A DNA stretch of 64,000 nt from JAWWPG01 sp963820035 (GCA_963820035.1 CAWFYK010000002.1:310001-374000); one strand, 5' to 3'. Positions 41,944 to 56,493 are shown, counted from the first letter of the stretch. Notes: generated by a model not told the origin, from the letters alone. Numbers and translations: made by a program.

Positions 41944-43047
41944 ATGTCCGGCCCCAACACGAGTTATGACCCGGTCGAGGTGACTCCCTTGCACCCCGAC
42001 GAGGTGGCCCGCGTGCGAGACGAGGCCCTCACCGCCATCACCACGGCCGCGGACCTGGACGAGCTCAAGGAGGTTCGGCTGGCCCATGCCGGCGACCGTT
42101 CCCCACTCGCGCTGGCGAACCGGGAGATCGGTGCCCTTCCGCCGCAGGCGCGCAAGGAAGCCGGGATGCGCGTCGGCCAGGCCCGACAGGCCGTCAGCTC
42201 GGCTCTCGCAGAGCGGCTGGACCAGCTCACGGCGGAGCGCGAGGAGCGGATGCTGGTCGAGGAGACGGTCGACGTGACGCTTCCCTACGACCGGGTACCG
42301 CGAGGGGCTCGGCATCCCGTGACGATGCTGGCTGACCGGATCGCCGACTTCTTCGTGGGGATGGGCTGGGAGGTCGCCGAAGGTCCCGAGGTCGAGTCCG
42401 AGTGGTTCAACTTCGACGCGCTGAACCTGGGCAAGGACCACCCCGCGCGCAGCATGCAGGACACGTTCTTCCTCGAGCCGGAGGACGCCGGTGTCGTGCT
42501 GCGCACCCACACATCGCCTGTGCAGGCGCGGTCGCTGCTGTCGCGGCGGCTGCCCGTCTATGTCGTCTGCCCTGGACGGACCTTCCGCACCGACGAGCTC
42601 GACGCCACCCACACGCCGGTCTTTCAGCAGGTCGAAGGGCTGGCCGTCGACGAAGGCTTGTCGATGGCCCATCTCAAGGGAACCCTCGACCATTTCGCAG
42701 AGGCGATGTTCGGCGAGGGGGTCGGCACCCGGTTCCGGCCGTCGTACTTCCCCTTCACCGAGCCGAGCGCCGAGGTGGACCTGGTCTGCTTCGTCTGCCG
42801 GGGTCTGGAGCCGGCCGTCTCGACGTGCCGTACGTGTCGTGGCGAGGGCTGGATCGAGTGGGGTGGGTGCGGTGTCGTCAACCCGCGGGTGCTCGTGGCG
42901 TGCGGGGTCGATCCCGACGTCTACTCCGGGATCGCGTTCGGGATGGGAATCGAGCGGACGCTGATGTTCCGGCACGACGTGCCGGACATGCGCGACATCG
43001 TCGAGGGAGACGTCCGCTTCGCGCGGGCATTCGGAATGGAGCTCTGA
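41944..43047 (+). CDS. pheS: Phenylalanyl-tRNA synthetase alpha subunit
   Basis: Alpha subunit of the heterotetrameric PheRS, charging tRNA-Phe. Class II motifs are clear: motif 2 region VVCPGRTFRTDELDATHTPVFHQ-like stretch (here FQQVEGLAVDE), and motif 3 GIAFGMGIERTLM. The N-terminal coiled part precedes. 367 residues. ATG 41944 is after an ACCCAG region; the frame before it lies in the histidine kinase. TGATG overlap couples it to pheT. Confidence 0.96.
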   Translation: MSGPNTSYDPVEVTPLHPDEVARVRDEALTAITTAADLDELKEVRLAHAGDRSPLALANREIGALPPQARKEAGMRVGQARQAVSSALAERLDQLTAEREERMLVEETVDVTLPYDRVPRGARHPVTMLADRIADFFVGMGWEVAEGPEVESEWFNFDALNLGKDHPARSMQDTFFLEPEDAGVVLRTHTSPVQARSLLSRRLPVYVVCPGRTFRTDELDATHTPVFQQVEGLAVDEGLSMAHLKGTLDHFAEAMFGEGVGTRFRPSYFPFTEPSAEVDLVCFVCRGLEPAVSTCRTCRGEGWIEWGGCGVVNPRVLVACGVDPDVYSGIAFGMGIERTLMFRHDVPDMRDIVEGDVRFARAFGMEL

Positions 43048-45524
43048 TGCGGGTCCCGATCTCGTGGTTGCGTGACCACGTCGACCTGCCTGCGGACGTG
43101 TCTGTCGTCGAGGTCGCGCGCAGGTTGACGTTCCTGGGTCTCAAGCTGGAGAAGATCGACGAGGCCGGGGCCGACGTCACGGGGCCCTTGGTCGTCGGGA
43201 AGGTGCTGGCGTTCGAGGCGGAGGAGCACTCGAACGGCAAGACAGTCCGCTGGTGCCAGGTCGACGTGGGGGAGCCGGAGCCGCGGGGGATCGTCTGCGG
43301 TGCAGGCAACTTCGCGGTCGGTGACCTCGTCGTGGTGGCCTTGCCAGGAGCGGTGCTGCCGGGTGGTTTCGCCATCTCTGCCCGCAAGACCTACGGGCAT
43401 GTGTCAGACGGGATGATCTGCTCGGCGCTCGAGCTCGGTCTGGGAGACGACCACACGGGGATCCTGGTGCTCGCTCCGAACGAGGGCACCGTCGGGGACC
43501 CTGCGGACGCGGTGCTTCACCTGCGCGACGACGTGATCGAGTTCGAGATCAACCCCGACCGTGCCTACGCGCTCTCGGTGCGTGGCGTTGCTCGTGAGAC
43601 CGCCATCGCGTTCGGGCTGGAGTTTCCTGACCCGGCGGTCGCGCTCCCTGCCGCCGAGCCTGGTCCGGGCTACCCCGTGCAGGTCCAGGACCCCGCGGGC
43701 TGCGACGTGTTCGTCGCCTTGGAGGTGACGGGGTTCGACCCGGCGGCGCCATCGCCGCGCTGGCTGGCCAGGCGGCTCCAGCTCGCCGGGATGCGGCCGA
43801 TCTCCCTTGCGGTCGACGTCACCAACTACGTCATGCTCGAGCTGGGCAACCCGATTCACGGCTACGACCGCGACGCCTTGCGGGGCGACATCGTCGTACG
43901 CCGGGCCATGGCTGGGGAGTCGCTCACCACCCTGGACGGCACCGTCCGCACGCTCGACCCCGAGGACCTGCTGATCGCCGACGACCGTGGTCCGATCGGG
44001 ATCGCCGGCGTCATGGGGGGTGCGGAGACGGAGCTGGGGGGGACGACCACCAACCTAGTCATCGAGGCGGCGCACTTCGACCCCGTCACGATCGCCCGCA
44101 GCGCGCGACGCCACAAGCTGCCGAGCGAGGCCTCGAAGCGGTTCGAGCGAGGCGTGGACCCGACCATCGCGGCCACCGCGGCCCGTCGGGTGGCCGACCT
44201 CCTGGTGCGTTTCGGCGGTGGCCAGGTCGCGGCCACCGCGACGGTGGTCGGTCAGCCGGTCGTGCGACAGCCGATCACGATCGACGGCCGGCTCTCCGCA
44301 CGGGTGGCGGGGTTTCCGATCGACGAGGACACCGCTGCCGCGCTGCTCGGGCAGGTGGGCTGTGACGTGACCCTGACCGGTCACGACCTGACCGCCACGC
44401 CGCCACCGTGGCGGCACGACATCAGCGACCCCAACGACCTGGTGGAAGAGGTCGTCCGGATCGTCGGCTACGACAAGGTGCCGAGCGTTCTCCCGAGCGC
44501 CCCGGCCGGACGTGGTCTCACCCGGGTACAGCGACTTCGCCGGCGGGTGGGTGTGACCCTGGCCGGGGCCGGCTATGTGGAGGCGCCTGGGAGCCCCTTC
44601 GTCGGCTCGGCGGACTGGGAGGACCTGGGACTCGCCGCGGACGACCCTCGGCGGCGTGCGATGCGCGTCGTCAACCCGCTCTCGGAGGAGCAGCCGTTGC
44701 TGCGCACGACCCTGCTGCCGGGCCTGCTGCGCACGCTCGCCCGCAACGTGGCGCGCGGCCAAGCTGACATCGGGATCTTCGAGATCGCCAGCGTCGTGCT
44801 CCCGTCGAGTGACGGGGCTACCCCGGCGCCCGTCCTCGGGGTCGACCGGGCGCCGACCATCGACGAGCTCAAGGCGATCGAGGCATCGCTGCCCGACCAA
44901 CCACTGCACCTGGCCGTCGCGGTCTGCGGCGATCGGGTTCCCAAGAGCTGGTGGGGCCCAGCCCAGAGGAGTTGCTGGGCGGACGCCGTCGAGGCGGCCC
45001 GGACCGTTGGTCGCTCTCTCGGTCTCGACCTCGCCGTGGGCGCCGCGAGCCGTCGGCCGTGGCATCCCGGACGATGCGCGGAGATTCTCATCGGGGAGAC
45101 GTCGGTGGGCAACGCCGGAGAGCTCCATCCCCGGGTCTGCGCCGCCTTCGGGCTGCCGGCCCGCTCGGCGGCGGTGGAGCTCAACCTCGCGGTGCTGCTC
45201 GCCCACGCAGTAGGCATCGTGCGGGCTCCCAGGCTGTCGTCGTACCCCGTCGGCAAGGAGGACGTGGCGCTCGTCGTCGACGTGGGAGTGCCTGCAGCCG
45301 ACGTGGAGGCGGCGCTGCTCGCCGGTGCGGGGGACCTGCTCGAGTCGGTGCGGCTGTTCGACGTCTATGTCGGCGAGCAGGCCGGCCATGGGAAGAAGTC
45401 GCTCGGCTACGCCCTCCGTTTCCGCGCGCTCGACCGGACCCTCACGGAGGCGGAGATCTCGGCCGCACGAGACGCCGCCGTGGCCGAGGCGGGCAGTCGG
45501 CTCGGCGCGGTGCAGCGAACCTGA
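43047..45524 (+). CDS. pheT: Phenylalanyl-tRNA synthetase beta subunit
   Basis: 825-residue beta subunit with the N-terminal EMAP/tRNA-binding-like part (MRVPISWLRDHVDLPADV), B3/B4 editing domain, B5 region, and C-terminal ferredoxin-fold anticodon domain (GKKSLGYALRFRALDRTL). ATG start overlaps the pheS stop. Translation is coupled, giving equal subunits for the alpha2-beta2 enzyme. Confidence 0.96.
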   Translation: MRVPISWLRDHVDLPADVSVVEVARRLTFLGLKLEKIDEAGADVTGPLVVGKVLAFEAEEHSNGKTVRWCQVDVGEPEPRGIVCGAGNFAVGDLVVVALPGAVLPGGFAISARKTYGHVSDGMICSALELGLGDDHTGILVLAPNEGTVGDPADAVLHLRDDVIEFEINPDRAYALSVRGVARETAIAFGLEFPDPAVALPAAEPGPGYPVQVQDPAGCDVFVALEVTGFDPAAPSPRWLARRLQLAGMRPISLAVDVTNYVMLELGNPIHGYDRDALRGDIVVRRAMAGESLTTLDGTVRTLDPEDLLIADDRGPIGIAGVMGGAETELGGTTTNLVIEAAHFDPVTIARSARRHKLPSEASKRFERGVDPTIAATAARRVADLLVRFGGGQVAATATVVGQPVVRQPITIDGRLSARVAGFPIDEDTAAALLGQVGCDVTLTGHDLTATPPPWRHDISDPNDLVEEVVRIVGYDKVPSVLPSAPAGRGLTRVQRLRRRVGVTLAGAGYVEAPGSPFVGSADWEDLGLAADDPRRRAMRVVNPLSEEQPLLRTTLLPGLLRTLARNVARGQADIGIFEIASVVLPSSDGATPAPVLGVDRAPTIDELKAIEASLPDQPLHLAVAVCGDRVPKSWWGPAQRSCWADAVEAARTVGRSLGLDLAVGAASRRPWHPGRCAEILIGETSVGNAGELHPRVCAAFGLPARSAAVELNLAVLLAHAVGIVRAPRLSSYPVGKEDVALVVDVGVPAADVEAALLAGAGDLLESVRLFDVYVGEQAGHGKKSLGYALRFRALDRTLTEAEISAARDAAVAEAGSRLGAVQRT

Positions 45525-45594
45525 AACGCGGTCCCGCGACGGGGCCGTGGCGTACTGTCGAAATCAACCCATCACCTTCTCCGCTGGAGCCCCG

Positions 45595-46527
45595 ATGCGC
45601 CACTTCCTTCGTGACGACGACGTCACCCCTGCCGAGCAGTCGGCGATCCTCGACCTGGCGGACAGGTTCCGTCAGGACCGCCACGTCGCCCAGCCTCTTC
45701 TCGGCCCGCAGGCGGTCGCCGTGATGTTCGACAAGCCGTCCACCCGGACCCGGGTGTCCTTCTCAGTAGGCGTTGCCGAGCTCGGGGGTTATCCGCTCGT
45801 CATCGACGCGCAGTCGTCACAGATGGGCCGTGGTGAGCCGATCGAGGACACGACGCGGGTGCTCGACCGACAGGTGCAGGCGATCGTCTGGCGGACGTTC
45901 GGCCAAGACCGCATCGAGGCCATGGCCGCAGTTTCTCGGGTGCCGGTCGTCAACGCGCTCACCGACATGTTCCATCCCTGCCAGGTGCTGGCCGACCTGC
46001 AGACGGTGCGCGCGGCCAAGGGAACCCTTGCCGGCTTGACGGTCACCTACCTTGGCGACGGTGCCAACAACATGGCGCACTCCTACCTTCTCGGCGGAGC
46101 CCTCGCTGGGCTGCACGTGCGGATCGGCTCGCCACCGGACTACACACCCGACCCCGAGGTGTTCGCCGACGCGGAGCGGATCGCCGCGGGTACAGGTGGC
46201 ACGGTTCGCCATGAGACATCGCCGAAGGCGGCCGTCGAGGGTGCGGACGTCTTGGTCACCGACACCTGGGTCTCGATGGGTCAGGAGGCCGAGGCGGCCG
46301 AGCGCGAGGCGCCGTTCGAGCCCTACTCGGTCAATGAGGCCGCTATGTCCCTCGCGTCTCCGGATGCCATCGTGCTGCACTGCCTGCCCGCCTATCGTGG
46401 CAAGGAGATCTCCGCCGGGGTCATCGATGGTCCGCAGAGCGTGGTCTGGGACGAGGCGGAGAACCGCCTGCACGCACAGAAGGCGCTTCTCACGTGGCTG
46501 CTCGACCAGGTCCGTGGGCAGCACTGA
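45595..46527 (+). CDS. argF: Ornithine carbamoyltransferase
   Basis: 310-residue enzyme of arginine synthesis: carbamoyl phosphate + ornithine to citrulline. Motifs: carbamoyl-phosphate loop FDKPSTRTRVSFS, WRTFGQDRIEAMA, HPCQVLADLQT and HCLPAYRGKEIS. ATG at 45595. In M. tuberculosis this interval holds argC-J-B-D-F-R-G-H; here only argF remains between pheT and mpg. I see no ARG-box-like site in the 70 bases upstream. TACTGT at 45552-45557 may be a -10. Confidence 0.94.
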   Translation: MRHFLRDDDVTPAEQSAILDLADRFRQDRHVAQPLLGPQAVAVMFDKPSTRTRVSFSVGVAELGGYPLVIDAQSSQMGRGEPIEDTTRVLDRQVQAIVWRTFGQDRIEAMAAVSRVPVVNALTDMFHPCQVLADLQTVRAAKGTLAGLTVTYLGDGANNMAHSYLLGGALAGLHVRIGSPPDYTPDPEVFADAERIAAGTGGTVRHETSPKAAVEGADVLVTDTWVSMGQEAEAAEREAPFEPYSVNEAAMSLASPDAIVLHCLPAYRGKEISAGVIDGPQSVVWDEAENRLHAQKALLTWLLDQVRGQH

Positions 46528-47140
46528 CCGAGCCTCGTGGTCGGCAGAGCAGATCCAGGAGTTCTTCACCCGGCCTTCGCTCACCGTCGCCGTCGACCTG
46601 CTCGGCAGCCGGATAGCCTGCGGCGACGTCGTGGTCGAGCTGACGGAGGTGGAGGCCTACGCAGGCGAGGATGACCCCGCGTCCCATGCGTTCCGCGGAG
46701 TGACACCTCGCAACCGGGTGATGTTCGGTCCGGCCGGTCGGGTGTACGTCTACTTGAGCTATGGCATGCACAACTGCGTCAACCTGGTGTGTGAAGGCCC
46801 CGGCACCGCTTCGGCTGTGCTCCTGCGGGCTGGTCGGGTCCTCGCCGGAGCAGCCGAGGCTCACGAGCGGCGTGGGCCGGTGGAAGACGCGGCCCTCGCG
46901 CGCGGACCCGGAAACCTGGCGCGGTCGCTCGGTCTCACGCGTGCCGCCACCGGTACGACGCTCTGGGACGGTCCGCTCCGCTGGTCGCCCGCGAGCCTGG
47001 TTCGAGCGTCCTCGACCGGACCGCGCGTGGGCGTGAGCACCGCCGCCGACGAGCCCTGGCGGGTGTGGCTCGAGGGGGAGGCGAGCGTGTCGACGTACCG
47101 ACGACACCCGAAGGCTCCACCGGCCGGCTCTGCGATCTGA
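46514..47140 (+). CDS. mpg: 3-methyladenine DNA glycosylase (MPG/AAG type)
   Basis: Base-excision repair glycosylase, 208 residues, that removes alkylated purines. Motifs: LLGSRIACGDVVVELTEVEAY, SHAFRGVTPRNRVMFGPAGRVYVYLSYGMHNCVN (read by parts: TPRNRVMFGP, YVYLSYGMH). GTG 46514 overlaps argF by 14 bases; the frame upstream is an argF shadow. Followed by tyrS, as in mycobacteria. Confidence 0.9.
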   Translation: MGSTDRASWSAEQIQEFFTRPSLTVAVDLLGSRIACGDVVVELTEVEAYAGEDDPASHAFRGVTPRNRVMFGPAGRVYVYLSYGMHNCVNLVCEGPGTASAVLLRAGRVLAGAAEAHERRGPVEDAALARGPGNLARSLGLTRAATGTTLWDGPLRWSPASLVRASSTGPRVGVSTAADEPWRVWLEGEASVSTYRRHPKAPPAGSAI

Positions 47141-47298
47141 GCGCTAGCCAGGCAAACGCCATGGGGACTGTCGGGTGCGGATGGTCTGCAGTGGGAGGGA
47201 CGAGCAAGGCCGGCAGCCAAACCGGTTGTACGGCTCGCCCCGCCATGCGGCAGGCTTGGGGTGCACCGCCATACCGCAGACACGGAAGGAACCCGGAC

Positions 47299-48564
47299 GT
47301 GACCGACTCGGTCCTCGATGAGCTCGAATGGCGTGGGCTCATCGCCCACGCCACGGACCTCGACGCCTTGCGGGCGGACCTCGCCGCCGGGCCGATCGGG
47401 CTCTACTGCGGTTTCGACCCGACCGCCCCCAGCCTCCACATGGGGAACCTGCTGCAGATCCTCACGCTGCGCCGGTTCCAGGACCACGGTCACCGCCCCT
47501 TCGGAATCGTGGGTGGTGCGACGGGGATGATCGGTGACCCGAAGGACGCGGGAGAGCGCAGGCTCAACTCGCTCGACGTCGTCACGTCCTGGACCGAGGT
47601 GATCCGACGGCAGCTCGAGCGGTTCCTGTCGTTCGAGGGGGACAACGCGGCGTGTGTCGTCAACAACTACGACTGGACCGCGAACCTGTCCACCATCGAC
47701 TTCCTGCGCGACATCGGCAAGCACTTCCCGGTCAACAAGATGCTGGCTCGCGACGTCGTCAGAAGTCGGCTCGAGGCGGGGATCTCCTACACGGAGTTCA
47801 GCTACGTCCTGATGCAGTCGATGGACTACCTCAACCTCTTCCGCGAGCACCACGTGACGCTCCAGACCGGTGGGAGCGACCAGTGGGGCAACATCACGTC
47901 GGGTGTCGACCTGATTCGCCGGGTCGAGGGCGCCAGGGTGCATGCACTCGCGACGCCTCTCGTCACCAAGGCGGATGGCACCAAGTTCGGGAAGACGGAG
48001 ACAGACACGGTCTGGCTGGACGCGTCGATGACGTCGCCCTACGCGTTCCACCAGTTCTGGATCCACGCCGACGACCGTGATGTCATCCCGCTGCTCAAGT
48101 ACTTCACGTTCCGCTCGCGGGAGGAGATTGCCGCCCTCGAGGCCGAGGTCGCGGAGCGGCCGTTCCAACGTGCCGCCCAGCGGGCGCTTGCCGACGACGT
48201 CACGACTCTCGTGCACGGCAAGGACGAGACCACCCGGGTGGTCGCCGCTGCAGCGGCGCTCTTCGGCGGAGGAGACCTGCGAGGACTCGACGGGCCGACG
48301 TTGGACGCGGCGCTGAGCGAGACGCCGCACGTCACCGTTCCCGCTGGCGCGACCATGCCGACGTACGCCGACCTGCTCGCCGAGTCGGGGCTGGTGGCCA
48401 GCAAGGGCGCTGCCAGGCGGGCCATCGGGGAGGGTGGCGCCTATGCCAACAACGTCCGGCTCGAGGACCCGGAGGGACGGCCCGAGCTGGACGACCTCCT
48501 CGCCGGCGGCTGGCTCCTGCTCCGTCGGGGAAAGCGCAACCTGGCTGGGGTGAAGGTGTCCTGA
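47299..48564 (+). CDS. tyrS: Tyrosyl-tRNA synthetase
   Basis: 421-residue class I synthetase charging tRNA-Tyr. HIGH-type motif in PTAPSLHMGNL, tyrosine pocket GGSDQWGNI, KMSKS-type KFGKTETDTVW (here KFGKT), and a C-terminal S4-like domain (SKGAARRAIGEGGAYANN). GTG 47299 follows GGAAGGA. The 158-base gap before it shows no gene; no T-box motif seen. Confidence 0.95.
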   Translation: MTDSVLDELEWRGLIAHATDLDALRADLAAGPIGLYCGFDPTAPSLHMGNLLQILTLRRFQDHGHRPFGIVGGATGMIGDPKDAGERRLNSLDVVTSWTEVIRRQLERFLSFEGDNAACVVNNYDWTANLSTIDFLRDIGKHFPVNKMLARDVVRSRLEAGISYTEFSYVLMQSMDYLNLFREHHVTLQTGGSDQWGNITSGVDLIRRVEGARVHALATPLVTKADGTKFGKTETDTVWLDASMTSPYAFHQFWIHADDRDVIPLLKYFTFRSREEIAALEAEVAERPFQRAAQRALADDVTTLVHGKDETTRVVAAAAALFGGGDLRGLDGPTLDAALSETPHVTVPAGATMPTYADLLAESGLVASKGAARRAIGEGGAYANNVRLEDPEGRPELDDLLAGGWLLLRRGKRNLAGVKVS

Positions 48565-48568
48565 GCGG

Positions 48569-49600
48569 ATGAGCCGGTGGGTGGAGGGTCTGGAGGAGCG
48601 CGCACGGACACTGCTGCCCGCCCCGGTGCACACGTACTTCCGGCAAGGCTCGGGTGCCGGAGTCTCCGCCGCTGAGGCCGAGCCGGCCTGGCGAGAGCTT
48701 CGCTTCGCGCCGCACGTGCTTCGCGACGTGTCCGTGGTCGACACGGCGACGGCCGTGCTCGGGACGGCGGTCAGCTGCCCCATCGGGATCGCCCCGACGA
48801 CGCTGCAACGCCAGGCTCATCCGGAGGGTGAGGTCGAGATGGCCCGAGGCGCCGCGGCCGCGGGGGCCCTGCTCTGCGTGAGCAGCAACGCGGGCTCGAC
48901 CTTCGCCGAGATAGCAGCCGCCGGGGCGCCGTGGTGGATCCAGGCCTACCTGGTCAAAGACCGGGGGCTCACCAGGGCGATGCTGCGGCGTGGCGTGGAG
49001 GCCGGTGCATCGGCGGTGGTGCTCACTGCTGACACGCCGGTGGTGGGCAGCAAGGAGGAGGGCCCGACGTCGGTATGGGATCTCGTGCCGGCCGATCATC
49101 TGCACGCGAACTCGGACGTCGCTCGGGTGCCTGCCGGTGGCGCCACGAAGGCGCGCGACCTGACACCGGATGTCATCGGCTGGCTGGCCGAGGAGAGCGG
49201 CCTGCCGGTGGTGGTCAAGGGTGTGCTGCGTCCGGATGACGCACGTGAGGCGGTCGCGGCGGGGGCCGCCGGCGTGTGGGTGTCGAACCACGGCGGTCGT
49301 CAGCTCGACCGCAGCGTCGCCACCGCCAGGGTGCTCGGGTCCATCGCCCAATCAGTGAGCGGCCAGGCCGCGGTCCTGGTCGACGGAGGCATCCGGCACG
49401 GACTGGACGTGCTCGCCGCCCTGGCGCTCGGCGCGACGTGTGTCTTCGTCGCGCGACCCGCGATCTGGGCCTTGACCGTGGACGGCGGGTCGGGCGTGGC
49501 CCGACTTTTGACGGACCTGGCCGACGAGCTACGCGAAGGGATGTGTCTGGCGGGGGTGACGGATGTGACCGCGATCGCGAGCGCGGAGATCCTCGCCTGA
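48569..49600 (+). CDS. FMN-dependent alpha-hydroxy-acid oxidase/dehydrogenase
   Basis: 343-residue TIM-barrel flavoprotein of the lactate/glycolate oxidase family. LRFAPHVLRDVSVVDT, PIGIAPTTLQRQAHPEGE, VVLTADTPVVGS and the catalytic segment VWVSNHGGRQLDRS with its His-Gly-Gly, then FVDGG-type VLVDGGIRHG and GATCVFVARP. Acts on a 2-hydroxy acid such as lactate; exact substrate unknown. ATG 4 bases after tyrS, so cotranscribed. In mycobacteria this position has a lipoprotein gene. Confidence 0.85.
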   Translation: MSRWVEGLEERARTLLPAPVHTYFRQGSGAGVSAAEAEPAWRELRFAPHVLRDVSVVDTATAVLGTAVSCPIGIAPTTLQRQAHPEGEVEMARGAAAAGALLCVSSNAGSTFAEIAAAGAPWWIQAYLVKDRGLTRAMLRRGVEAGASAVVLTADTPVVGSKEEGPTSVWDLVPADHLHANSDVARVPAGGATKARDLTPDVIGWLAEESGLPVVVKGVLRPDDAREAVAAGAAGVWVSNHGGRQLDRSVATARVLGSIAQSVSGQAAVLVDGGIRHGLDVLAALALGATCVFVARPAIWALTVDGGSGVARLLTDLADELREGMCLAGVTDVTAIASAEILA

Positions 49601-49773
49601 CGTGCCGGCACCCGCCGCGCGGCTCGACCCCGCCAGCGGGAAGAGTTACATCGCTGTGGTCCGCAGCGTCCGGGTGGACCACCCCTCGCCCCCATCGCGG
49701 TCGTTGTGGCGGGCGTGGACCTGCCCTCTGACCAGGCACGATGCACCTCCGCTCGAGCCCGGACGGATTGGAT

Positions 49774-49802
49774 TTGACGGGGACGAGCAGGGTTTGTACT
49801 GT
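49774..49802 (+). promoter_or_regulatory. rRNA promoter P1
   Basis: TTGACG at 49774-49779 and TACTGT at 49797-49802 with a 17-base spacer, a near-consensus housekeeping-sigma pair. First of three in the rRNA upstream region. Confidence 0.6.
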
Positions 49803-49909
49803 TGCTTCTCGCCTCGCCGGAAGCGACGGGACGCAAGGCCTCGTGTCACCACGAGTGCCGGGCGGCCGGCCCTGCGGGACCCTCCTCGGAACTGCCGTCT
49901 GACGGCGCT

Positions 49910-49937
49910 TTGACGGCGCTGTCCGCAGCGGTAGTAT
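49910..49937 (+). promoter_or_regulatory. rRNA promoter P2
   Basis: TTGACG at 49910-49915 and TAGTAT at 49932-49937, 16-base spacer. GACGGCGCT occurs twice next to its -35 (49901 and 49912). Confidence 0.58.
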
Positions 49938-49964
49938 CGGGAGGACCAGGACGGAGTCGCCGAT

Positions 49965-49993
49965 TTGACGGCCACTTCCGCGCCCGGTAAGTT
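49965..49993 (+). promoter_or_regulatory. rRNA promoter P3
   Basis: TTGACG at 49965-49970 and TAAGTT at 49988-49993, 17-base spacer. Nearest to the 16S gene; transcription would begin near 50000. Confidence 0.58.
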
Positions 49994-50273
49994 TGATCAG
50001 GTTGCCCCCGAGCCAGCCGAGAGGCTGCGCGACGGTGTGCGTACGATCCTTGAGAACTCAACAGTGTGCCAAAAGTCGACGACGAATTAATTAACGCCCC
50101 GTCTCGACATGATGCGGAGACAGCGTGCTGTCACCGATTTGTGTCGGACGGTTCCTTTGGTAAGACAAGTCTTCTCGAACCAGCGGTTCTGCCGGTGGCT
50201 TGGGGAGCAACTCTTGCCGGGATACTCCAATGAGTCGATGAACGCCCGTCTGACGGGTGCGAATCACGAGATT

Positions 50274-55294
<5,021 letters not shown>

Positions 55295-55406
55295 CTTTAC
55301 ACAATCTTCTACGTTTTGTTCGCGTCCACTGTGCGGTTCCCGAGATACGGTCGGGAGCGGTGTCTGAGTCTTGACTCGTGACGCCGGCCACCACATCTCA
55401 AGAGAG

Positions 55407-55524
55407 TTTCGGCGACCATGGCGAAGGGGAAACACCCAGCTCCATTCCGAACCTGGAAGTTAAGCCCTTCAGCGCCGATGGTACTGCATGCGGGAGCGTG
55501 TGGGAGAGTAGGACGTCGCCGGAC
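55407..55524 (+). rRNA. rrf: 5S ribosomal RNA
   Basis: About 118 nt. The terminal helix pairs TTCGGCGAC with GTCGCCGGA; CACCCAGCTCCATTCCGAAC is the loop-A/B signature. Follows the 23S gene by about 112 bases. Confidence 0.95.
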
Positions 55525-55533
55525 ATATTTTGG

Positions 55534-55561
55534 GTACGGGCCGCCTTCGGGCGGCCCGTAC
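55534..55561 (+). terminator. rRNA operon terminator
   Basis: A perfect 12-bp stem, GTACGGGCCGCC and its complement, with a TTCG tetraloop, 10 bases after 5S, then TTCTATGT. The strongest terminator in the window. Confidence 0.93.
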
Positions 55562-55623
55562 TTCTATGTCTGGGACCATGGATCCGATGTCGTATAGCCC
55601 GACCCGCAGTGAGGAGATGCCCC

Positions 55624-56493
55624 GTGAGCGATCGGAGTCGCGATGATCGACAAGGCGGCAGCCCGCGTGGCCGAGGCAGCGCCGGTCGTCCGGCGACGGG
55701 CCGAGACACCCGCGGTGGCCGTGGAAAGCCGTCGTCCCCGCGTCCTCGAAGCACAGCCGGGCAGTACCGGCGTGACGAGCTGCCCGCCGCGGAGCGGACC
55801 GAGGTTCAACGACGCTATGACGGGCCACCGATCCCCGATGACATCACCGGCAAGGAGCTGGACCGGTTCGTGACGAACCAGCTGAAGTCGCTTCCGGAGA
55901 AGCTTGCCGTGCGAGTCGCTCGGCACCTGGTGGCTGCGGCCCGACTCATCGACTCCGACCCGGACACCGCTTATCAGCACACCGTGGCCGCGCGAGCCCG
56001 CGCGGCCAGGGTCGCGGTTGTCCGAGAGGCCAGCGGCGAGGCCGCCTACGCGGCCGGGAACTTCAAGGACGCGTTGTCGGAGCTCAAGGCGGCTCGACGG
56101 ATGAGCGGGGATGCCCTCTATCTGCCGATGATGGCCGACTGCGAACGCGCGCTCGGCCGACCCTCGCGGGCGCTGACGATGGCGAAGGACCCAGCGGTGG
56201 AGACACTTGATGAGTCCGGACAGATCGAGATGCGCATCGTCGAATCCGGGGCTCGCCGTGACCTCGGTGAGACGGCCGCCGCCGTGCGCACGCTGGAGGG
56301 GCGCGAGCTTCGTTCACGCACCCGCGCGGACTGGTCGCCTCGGCTGCGCTACGCCTACGCCGAAGCGCTACTCGCCGACGGCCAGCGGGTGCTCGCCCGG
56401 GAGTGGTTCGAGCGGGCTGCGGGAGTCGACTTCAACGAGGTGACCGACGCGGCCGAGAGGGTCGCGGAGCTCACCGAGCAGGATGCCCCCTGA
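55624..56493 (+). CDS. TPR-like repeat protein (Rv1691-like)
   Basis: 289 residues. The first 80 are basic and R/G/P-rich; then helical repeats of TPR type: RVARHLVAAARLIDSDPDTAYQHT, RVAVVREASGEAAYAAGNFKDALSEL (by core AAYAAGNFKDAL), MMADCERALGRPSRALTMAKD and RYAYAEALLADGQRVLAREWF. Matches the position and type of M. tuberculosis Rv1691 as I recall. Likely scaffold; function unknown. GTG 55624 follows GAGGAG; the open frame back to 55378 runs into the 5S gene and is not coding. Confidence 0.72.
   Translation: MSDRSRDDRQGGSPRGRGSAGRPATGRDTRGGRGKPSSPRPRSTAGQYRRDELPAAERTEVQRRYDGPPIPDDITGKELDRFVTNQLKSLPEKLAVRVARHLVAAARLIDSDPDTAYQHTVAARARAARVAVVREASGEAAYAAGNFKDALSELKAARRMSGDALYLPMMADCERALGRPSRALTMAKDPAVETLDESGQIEMRIVESGARRDLGETAAAVRTLEGRELRSRTRADWSPRLRYAYAEALLADGQRVLAREWFERAAGVDFNEVTDAAERVAELTEQDAP

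Larger units (their letters stand above)
49601..50273 (+). other. rRNA operon upstream region and leader
   Basis: 673 bases with no protein gene. It holds three TTGACG promoters (see separate entries), a boxA-like TTGAGAACTCAACAG at 50050-50064 just upstream of the 16S gene, and the pre-16S leader to 50273. The promoters share a TTTGACGG element. No other feature seen. Confidence 0.7.

Noticed and set aside
55378..55623. N-terminal extension of the TPR-like gene into the 5S gene
   Set aside because: It overlaps 5S and the terminator; GTG 55624 has a good ribosome site.
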